Below are positions 1 through 5,085 of a stretch of 5,085 bases of DNA, one piece after another. Source of the stretch: Fidelibacterota bacterium (lineage in GTDB: Bacteria; Fidelibacterota; Marinisomatia; Marinisomatales; CAZVFT01); assembly GCA_014381485.1 (NCBI GenBank), contig JACNLN010000058.1, forward strand, positions 1 through 5,085. Reading direction: 5' to 3'. The notes beneath the pieces are model-generated. The model did not search any database, was not told the origin of the DNA, and saw nothing but the letters and a program-made list of their open reading frames with translations. Positions within the stretch are counted from its first letter, which is position 1, and the number at the start of each line of letters is the position of its first letter. The translations under genes and the position numbers were made by a program.

Positions 1-2
1 GG

Positions 3-92
3 ACTATTTCTGAATACAAATTCATTTCTCTCAGTCGGGAGCCTGACAGGTATCATTCAGGTACGGGATATTGTGAAGAACTAATTTTTTAG
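3..92 (+). CDS. Possible 3' end of a convergent gene, unidentified
   Basis: The last 29 codons of a plus-strand frame run in from the left edge and end in TAG at 90-92, only 16 bp from the stop codon of the carboxypeptidase gene, in a tail-to-tail arrangement. The translation (ending HSGTGYCEELIF) has a believable mix of charged and hydrophobic residues but matches no family I recognise. A second plus-strand frame (from base 1, ending TAA at 82-84) is also open and looks less protein-like. The stretch is too short for codon statistics, so this is a weak call. Confidence 0.25.
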   Translation, partial: TISEYKFISLSREPDRYHSGTGYCEELIF

Positions 93-108
93 AGTAATTT
101 GGCATTTT

Positions 109-2457
109 TTACTTTAATAATGTGACTTTTTTAATTTGACTGAAAATTCCCGCATTAAATTTAATAAAATAAATCCCACTGGTAAACTCTTTAGCATTCC
201 AGATTACGCTGTGGTAGCCTGGTTCTTGGTCCCCCAGCCACAGTTGATCCACCTGCCGTCCCAGTACGTCATAGATACTAATGGATACCTCGGTGGCTTC
301 CGGTATTCCGTAAATAAGCTTTGTGGCTGGATTGAAAGGATTGGGATGTGGCAGACTCAAAGAATAGTTAGATGGTATAAACGAACACCCTTCTGCGATT
401 TTGTTTTCATCTGTTTCGTGAATGATTGAAAGATAGTCCACTTGTAAACCTCGATATTCCACTGTGCTATCAGGTAAAATTCCAATTTGTATTTTTATTG
501 AATCGGATATGAATGGTATCGGAAAATATTCAGTATGTGGTATCCAGTTCTGATTATCCCAATAAATGACCGTTGTATCGTTTTCTCCAATCAATGTAAC
601 AAAAGCACTGTCATTTTTCCATTCAAGCTCGTATTGAAGACGGAAGGCTATCGCAAGATTTCCGTATTCTGAAATATCAATCGTATTCGAAATAATTGAT
701 ATTGCAGTTTTTGGATAGGTCAAATCGGATTGTGAAATTAGTGAACCGTTTTCAATAGTCCAGTCCCCACTTTCCACAAACCAGTTATCCAGATTGGTAA
801 AATGTTCAGCAAACACTACTTCGGACCAATTTAATTCAACGTCTAACGATATCGTTGTATCAAGATCAATTGCAAAGAATTGTGGAAATAAGCTGTTTCC
901 CAAAATTGTAATATTGTATTGATTTTCGGGTAATTCGGTTTGATAATTTCCCGTTGTAACAAGGTTTGTGTCTGATCCGAATTGGTCATTTATTACTACA
1001 ATGACGGGTTCGTTATATGGTGATGGTGTGGTAAAATTAACGTTAAGTGCATGAGTTGGAAGGGGGACTAACTGGATATTTTGTTCGGTGATAGTACTGA
1101 TACTTGGAGAAATTACAACATTTTGACTTTCATAACCTCTGCAGGAAACATTTAAAGTGAATGTACCAGAAATCAACAATATTCGGTATCGTCCATAATC
1201 GTCTGTATAACGGGGTTCAAGCATGGGTCCATCTAATTCTAATATTTTAACAATCGCATTCATAGGTTCGCCAGTTTCAGAATTTGAAATGACACCCGTT
1301 ACCTGATAAGCATCTGCCCCCAGTTCTCCCATTCCATATCCAATTGCCCGATTCATTAGATGGAAAGCACCTCGCAGGTTTCTTTCAATAGTATCTTCTA
1401 TCAATGCGCTATCCGGTTGCATATTTTCCGTGCCGACCTCAATCAGAAATTGAATACAGCCTGTTTGAGTGTAAAACCAATCGTGGGCATTCCCTTTGAG
1501 AGACACACCTGCAACAGGCAAGTAATAGCCAGCACCCACCTCTTTAGGGATTAGACTTGCTATATCGCTGGCAATAGACGATATGACAGAGTAAGCCGGG
1601 GAACTTTTATCTTCTTCCCATAACCAGGAATAAATCACCTCCTCACTCACATTTCCGGATCGTGAACTGTGGTAGGCAATCGAAAGCAAAAAGTTTTTAT
1701 CGATAGCAAAATCCCGGATTACTTGTGTTTCAGACTCAGAAAATGGAGCTTCACCTCTGTAGTAATCATAGTGTGCCTGATAGCTTCCACTTCCAATATC
1801 TTCTACCCATTTATCGTCACCAAAAATCCAGTTGAAATCGTAGTTGCGATTGAGGTCAACACCATCGGAATCATTCCCCACGCCTTCCACAAAATCGAAC
1901 AAACCATTTTGATTTACATCTCGTTTGTTTTTCCTGAAAGTTACATCCTGGAGCCAGTCCCCATTAGATTCATATCCATGTACAACCTGTAGTCCCTCGG
2001 GATTGTAGGTTGGAATCACCCAGACTTCAGAGGATTGAAGAATTGCCATCATATTCTGACTGAAAGTCTGATGTTCCAGTGGATGGAGGAACCAATCTAT
2101 CAATTCCATAGTGATTTCGACTCCATATATCTCCTCTGCATGACATTGCCCTAAAAACAGAACCCCGGGTTCATCTTCCATGGTGTCTGCATCGTTCGAT
2201 AATCTAACTCCCCAGAAGGGCAAACTGTCTTCTGTGGAAAAACCAATCTCCTCAAGATGATATATGATTCCACTCCCCGGATAGATATCTACGCTATCGC
2301 TGAAATCTTCATCCCAGATTTCCAGCTGTTCCTGGATCTCCTCGTAAGTATGATATCTTTCAGAGAGTGGGCTCTGGGAAAACAATAAAGTGTTAAATAA
2401 AAGAGAGATGAAGGTCAGCAAACTGAAAAAAGTTCTTAATCGATGGGATAAATACAT
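109..2457 (-). CDS. Secreted M14 zinc carboxypeptidase with C-terminal T9SS type A sorting domain
   Basis: Complete 782-residue protein, probably a surface or extracellular metallocarboxypeptidase that removes C-terminal residues from peptides. Residues 1-27 form a signal peptide: a basic start (HRLR), then a long hydrophobic run ending LLFSQ. The M14 catalytic domain spans about 33-375. The zinc ligands are H106 and E109 (CHAEE) and H263 (AYHSS). Substrate-binding N203-R204 lie in GVDLNRN, the Tyr248 equivalent is probably Y312, and the catalytic Glu270 equivalent is E340 (FLIEVG). The Arg127 position appears to hold Lys (RKNK, 175-178). Residues 384-465 resemble a carboxypeptidase regulatory-like beta-sandwich (TGVISNSETGEP, DDYGRYRI). 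Residues 549-680 look like a jelly-roll or MAM-like domain. Residues 697-782 are the sorting domain (PHPNPFNP, IYDVLGRQV, SGIYFIKF, KKVTLLK). The start is ATG at 2457: an in-frame TAA lies four codons upstream and the signal peptide follows at once. No good Shine-Dalgarno is seen, only a purine run touching the ATG, which is common in this group. The peptidase family is sure; substrate preference is unknown. Confidence 0.95.
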   Translation of the reverse strand: MYLSHRLRTFFSLLTFISLLFNTLLFSQSPLSERYHTYEEIQEQLEIWDEDFSDSVDIYPGSGIIYHLEEIGFSTEDSLPFWGVRLSNDADTMEDEPGVLFLGQCHAEEIYGVEITMELIDWFLHPLEHQTFSQNMMAILQSSEVWVIPTYNPEGLQVVHGYESNGDWLQDVTFRKNKRDVNQNGLFDFVEGVGNDSDGVDLNRNYDFNWIFGDDKWVEDIGSGSYQAHYDYYRGEAPFSESETQVIRDFAIDKNFLLSIAYHSSRSGNVSEEVIYSWLWEEDKSSPAYSVISSIASDIASLIPKEVGAGYYLPVAGVSLKGNAHDWFYTQTGCIQFLIEVGTENMQPDSALIEDTIERNLRGAFHLMNRAIGYGMGELGADAYQVTGVISNSETGEPMNAIVKILELDGPMLEPRYTDDYGRYRILLISGTFTLNVSCRGYESQNVVISPSISTITEQNIQLVPLPTHALNVNFTTPSPYNEPVIVVINDQFGSDTNLVTTGNYQTELPENQYNITILGNSLFPQFFAIDLDTTISLDVELNWSEVVFAEHFTNLDNWFVESGDWTIENGSLISQSDLTYPKTAISIISNTIDISEYGNLAIAFRLQYELEWKNDSAFVTLIGENDTTVIYWDNQNWIPHTEYFPIPFISDSIKIQIGILPDSTVEYRGLQVDYLSIIHETDENKIAEGCSFIPSNYSLSLPHPNPFNPATKLIYGIPEATEVSISIYDVLGRQVDQLWLGDQEPGYHSVIWNAKEFTSGIYFIKFNAGIFSQIKKVTLLK

Positions 2458-2520
2458 TCTTCTTGTTTAATATATAGCATCAATCTTCTCCGCCGACTGG
2501 TGGATACGATGGACAAGTCC
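2458..2520 (-). other. 62-63-bp spacer between the two minus-strand genes; no confident promoter
   Basis: Besides the palindrome at 2489-2504, the spacer holds a tiny inverted repeat, GGAC-AA-GTCC, at 2511-2520, touching the upstream stop codon. An AT-rich stretch (TATATATTAA, minus strand) lies just before the start of the carboxypeptidase gene. That stretch could pass as a -10 box, but it would leave almost no leader and no -35 partner is visible. Cotranscription from the upstream gene is therefore as likely as a local promoter. Confidence 0.5.
2489..2504. repeat. Short imperfect palindrome in the spacer between the two genes (REP-like candidate)
   Basis: On the plus strand TCCGCC, loop GACT, GGTGGA forms a six-pair stem with one G-U pair. 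On the minus-strand transcript the same position becomes an A-C mismatch, so the stem is weaker in the mRNA of the flanking genes. No T-run follows it on the minus strand, so it is not a standard intrinsic terminator. It resembles short intergenic palindromic repeats in general layout, but only one copy lies in this window. Confidence 0.4.
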
Positions 2521-5085
2521 TTATTTGATTGTCAGCATCTTCTTCGTTTGAATGTAACTTCCGGCATGAATTCGATAGAGATAAAGTCCAGCACTCACAG
2601 GTCTGCCAGAGTCGTCTTTCGAATCCCAGATAACTTGGTGATAACCACTCGCCACTTCACCACCCACCAAATGCTTCACCTCTCTTCCCCTCAAGTCATA
2701 AATCGTAAGGATAACGCGGGATTGTTCTGGTAAATCAAACTTAATAATGGTGATTGGATTGAAAGGATTGGGATAATTCTGGTGTAACACGAAAGACTCT
2801 GGAATCGTTGTCATTTCCGTACCGCTAGCATAAGATTTAAAACCTATAGCAATAGCGCCTAATCTCTCAAATGTTGGTTCTGTGCTCAGTTTTTTCCCAC
2901 TGGCAGGATCATAACTTGTAATTTCAGTAATGAGCAATTCTCTATTTACATTAGTATCCCATACTCGGTAACTGATGGGGCTACCTTCACTGAATCCGGG
3001 CATACCACATTCATCATCCATACTTGTGATAATCACCAGAGGATTGGCAATTGATATCTCACCTTCCACCACAGTGGCTCCTACACACAATTCATCATCA
3101 AAAATCGCTACCTCGTCGCCTGTCTCAAGGTCAATATTACTGAACTCGATACTAACGACGTATATCCCCATTGGCATAAAAGGATTGCCTGTATATACTG
3201 GCGTGAAATGGGAGGGAAGAATCTTTTCACTCACATCTTCAACCGTGATGGTTTCAACTCGCGCCAGTATCGGAGCACTTATGGTTAAGGATGTAGTCGT
3301 ACTCACCTTCACATAGTAACCTTCTCCTGCCTCAAAGTCTCCAATATTGTTTACCCAGTTCCCGAAGAAATATAGAATCGCATTCCCTGCTTCATCGAGT
3401 ACCTTATCAAGCTTCTCTGCATCTATCAATGGCTGAACAACAGTCAGAGCATCCTGAGCTGTTTCTGTTGGATATCCCATAATGTTCCACCCTGTAGTAA
3501 GATCAATCTCAAACGGTAACTCTACTGCAGTACCTTCAATCGTCAAATTAATATCGTCATTGACCTTGATGTAGTAACCCTCTGTATTAGCAATGTCACC
3601 AATGTTGTTCACCCAGTTTCCGAAAAAATAAAGAATGGCATTTCCTTCCTCATCGAGCACTTTATCAAGATTATTGGCATTTATCAATGGTTGTACAACA
3701 CTCATTATATCTACATCCTCTGGAATAAGATAGGTTGAGAAAATATTCCAACCTCCTGTTAACGATATATTATGGCTAAAAAAAGGCATAGAAACAGAAA
3801 TGGATTGAGCGTAAATATTTCGGAGTTCCTCCTTACCCGAACTTCTCATATCTTCCCAAAAGATGACGTATGAATTATCTGTTTCAGAGTAAATGTTAAT
3901 CTCAGGATATTGCTGGGGAAATTCCACTTCGCATACGCCGATTCCGCCATCTTCATATATAAATCCGGAAGTATCCATTTCTTGGTAGTAAATATCGGTT
4001 GAACTACCACTTCGGGAATCTTCCCAGGTTATCATGTATGAATCGTTTTGATTCAGGAAAATATTGGGAGATGTTTGATCTCCCGGTCCGCCGGAAATCA
4101 CGATTTCGGATGTGATGGTTAAACTATCAATATCAATTGATTGGCATAGTAAATCAAAATCAGACCCGCTTACAAAATCTTCCCAACAGACTAATATTTC
4201 ATTTTCGTTTGAATTGTATCCCAGGGCTGGGTTCAACTGGTCATTAGTTTGTTCGGTGATGGTAAAGCCATTTTCAACCCCGGCGAGGTTACCATCGTAA
4301 CCAATGAGTTGAGCAAAAATGTCTGAATTCCCGTTTCGGCTATCCTCCCAGATACAAAATACTCCATTCTCTGTGACTAATGTTATTACATTATATTGGT
4401 GACCGGATTCTGTGCAGACATTAAGAGGGTCACTACTCCAGCCATCAGGGATAGTTCCACCACCAGTTACTGCTTGAGTATAAATATTGAGATCATTCCA
4501 TTCACCTCCACACCATACAACGATACAGCCACCCCCTAACATGGGTTCAACTGATTGAACGATATCATCATTGAGCATCTCTGCCAATAAAACACCACCA
4601 TCCTCCCATTGCGGTATTCCCCATTCATCATATTTCTGCACATAAACATCATAATCCCAAGCACGAATATCGGAAAATGCCAGATAGACAAAACCATCTG
4701 CTCCAGTTGTGAGTTGGGAATATTCCTGATTGAATCCGTAAGGATTTTGATACACAAGGGTGCCACTGGTATCACCAATCAGGTTCAAGTTCAAATCGAG
4801 AATTTGATATGTTTGCGTTAAAGAACCCCATTCGTCCGTACTCTGGTAATTGAGAAAAATATGATTGCCAACCTTGACTGCTTGAGGATTTTCTTGATAA
4901 TCATTTTTACTTAATCTTACACCGTTATATTCACCAAAATTATCGTAATCTGAGGTTATGATCTGACCATATGTTTGCAGGTGCTCTCCTCCACCTCTTT
5001 TATCCTCCCAATAAATCAAGGTTCGATTATCCTCAAGATAAAGTGAATTAGAAGAAATGGCATCACCATCAAGACCATCATATAT
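2521..5085 (-). CDS. Large modular secreted protein, 5' truncated: propeller repeats, two GWN domains, GDE-IFDD module, T9SS sorting domain
   Basis: The reading frame stays open to the right edge, giving 854 visible residues and no true start. The TTG at 5017-5019 lies inside coding sequence, since 22 further in-frame codons precede it and match the protein's style. Residues are numbered here from the first visible codon. Residues 1-431 hold eight repeats of about 55 residues with a WEDxRxG...DIYxQ core, probably beta-propeller blades. Two tandem domains starting with GWN follow (about 440-517 and 527-603). Residues about 625-749 form a module with SHFTPVYTGNPFMPM, GDEVAIFDDELCVGA, MDDE and YRVWDT. 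I recall similar modules in secreted proteins of uncultured FCB bacteria but cannot name a Pfam entry. Residues 763-854 are a sorting or FlgD-Ig-like domain (HQNYPNPFNP, IYDLRGREV, SGRPVSAGLYLYRI, KKMLTIK). No catalytic motif is visible, so a role in adhesion, display or binding is inference only. The stop codon is 63 bp from the start codon of the carboxypeptidase gene, so the two could share a transcript. Confidence 0.9.
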   Translation of the reverse strand: MYDGLDGDAISSNSLYLEDNRTLIYWEDKRGGGEHLQTYGQIITSDYDNFGEYNGVRLSKNDYQENPQAVKVGNHIFLNYQSTDEWGSLTQTYQILDLNLNLIGDTSGTLVYQNPYGFNQEYSQLTTGADGFVYLAFSDIRAWDYDVYVQKYDEWGIPQWEDGGVLLAEMLNDDIVQSVEPMLGGGCIVVWCGGEWNDLNIYTQAVTGGGTIPDGWSSDPLNVCTESGHQYNVITLVTENGVFCIWEDSRNGNSDIFAQLIGYDGNLAGVENGFTITEQTNDQLNPALGYNSNENEILVCWEDFVSGSDFDLLCQSIDIDSLTITSEIVISGGPGDQTSPNIFLNQNDSYMITWEDSRSGSSTDIYYQEMDTSGFIYEDGGIGVCEVEFPQQYPEINIYSETDNSYVIFWEDMRSSGKEELRNIYAQSISVSMPFFSHNISLTGGWNIFSTYLIPEDVDIMSVVQPLINANNLDKVLDEEGNAILYFFGNWVNNIGDIANTEGYYIKVNDDINLTIEGTAVELPFEIDLTTGWNIMGYPTETAQDALTVVQPLIDAEKLDKVLDEAGNAILYFFGNWVNNIGDFEAGEGYYVKVSTTTSLTISAPILARVETITVEDVSEKILPSHFTPVYTGNPFMPMGIYVVSIEFSNIDLETGDEVAIFDDELCVGATVVEGEISIANPLVIITSMDDECGMPGFSEGSPISYRVWDTNVNRELLITEITSYDPASGKKLSTEPTFERLGAIAIGFKSYASGTEMTTIPESFVLHQNYPNPFNPITIIKFDLPEQSRVILTIYDLRGREVKHLVGGEVASGYHQVIWDSKDDSGRPVSAGLYLYRIHAGSYIQTKKMLTIK
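3277..3768 (-). repeat. Tandem pair of GWN domains within the large secreted protein
   Basis: Two consecutive domains, 3535-3768 and 3277-3507, repeat with a period of 86-87 codons. Both begin with I-x-L-T-x-G-W-N-I and end with EGYY-[IV]-KV followed by LTI. From VVQPLI onward I count 40 identities in 56 aligned residues, including an unbroken 17-residue block, GNAILYFFGNWVNNIGD. The first 20 or so residues are much less alike beyond the GWN core. The DNA of the 17-residue block differs at 8 of 51 bases, all silent, so the duplication is not recent. The function of the domain is unknown to me; it commonly sits just before sorting domains in FCB secreted proteins. Confidence 0.85.
3793..5085 (-). 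repeat. Eight-copy protein repeat (about 55 residues), probable beta-propeller blades
   Basis: The aromatic core residues of the motif fall at visible residues W26, Y80, F137, W191, W246, W301, W354 and W410, so the spacings are 54, 57, 54, 55, 55, 53 and 56. The best copies read IWEDSRNGNSDIFAQ, TWEDSRSGSSTDIYYQ and FWEDMRSSGKEELRNIYAQ. Copies two to four (NYQSTDEWG, AFSDIRAWDYDVYVQ, VWCGGEWNDLNIYTQ) are degenerate but keep the spacing and the Y-x-Q end. Each motif follows a hydrophobic strand and is followed by an acidic or glycine turn, as expected for propeller blades. The fold is inferred from periodicity; no structure was compared. More copies may lie beyond the window edge. Confidence 0.75.

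Noticed and set aside
136..429. Plus-strand 97-codon open frame at the left end
   Set aside because: It is antisense to the sorting domain of the carboxypeptidase, which has clear family motifs. No ribosome-binding site or domain supports the plus-strand frame.
2511..2520. GGAC-AA-GTCC inverted repeat as a terminator of the large gene
   Set aside because: The stem is only four pairs with a two-base loop, which is unstable in RNA, and no T-run follows it on the minus strand.
2975..3316. Plus-strand 113-codon open frame
   Set aside because: It is antisense to the GDE-IFDD module and the end of the second GWN domain. The translation is rich in Ser, Thr, Ile and Pro with no recognisable motif, as expected of an antisense shadow.
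4085..4096. GC-rich palindrome CCGG-TCCG-CCGG as a terminator or operator
   Set aside because: It lies inside coding sequence for a G-G-P-G-D turn of the propeller, with no T-run and no gene boundary nearby.
4536..4778. Minus-strand 80-codon open frame inside the propeller gene
   Set aside because: It lies wholly within the larger same-strand gene in another frame, has no domain features, and the main frame shows clear protein repeats here.
5017..5019. TTG as the start codon of the large gene
   Set aside because: The frame stays open for 22 more codons to the window edge. It would cut directly before the YWEDKR motif and leave no signal peptide, so the real start is outside the window.

Overview
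The window suggests a bacterium of the FCB group (Bacteroidota, Neomarinimicrobiota, KSB1, Cloacimonadota and relatives). The base composition is moderately AT-rich. Both large proteins end in a 'PNPFNP' type A C-terminal sorting domain of the kind used by the type IX secretion system (T9SS). Their other modules (the GWN repeat pair and a 'GDE-IFDD' module) also look familiar to me from uncultured FCB genomes. The phylum cannot be fixed from this window alone.

Layout: two large genes lie on the minus strand and fill almost everything. Reading in their direction, from high to low coordinates, the first is a very large modular secreted protein. It enters from beyond the right edge, so its N-terminus is missing, and it stops at 2521. 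Its visible part has eight copies of a beta-propeller-like repeat with a period of about 55 residues (consensus W-E-D-x-R-x-G...D-I-Y-x-Q), then two tandem 'GWN' domains, one 'GDE-IFDD' module and the sorting domain. A 62-bp spacer with a small imperfect palindrome follows. The second gene (2457 to 109) encodes a complete secreted M14 zinc carboxypeptidase. It has a signal peptide, a catalytic domain, a carboxypeptidase-regulatory-like beta-sandwich, a jelly-roll-like domain and a sorting domain. At the left edge, 1-108 holds no minus-strand gene; it may contain the last codons of a convergent plus-strand gene.

The two proteins are probably exported through the Sec system and then sent to the cell surface or medium by a T9SS-like route. 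The peptidase would trim peptides outside the cell. The propeller protein has no visible catalytic signature and may be an adhesin or display protein. A shared transcript is possible (same strand, short spacer), but a functional partnership is not shown. I see no RNA genes, CRISPR arrays, insertion sequences or clear intrinsic terminators. The window looks like ordinary secreted-protein content of its lineage, with several details worth a check, and I do not claim a new system.
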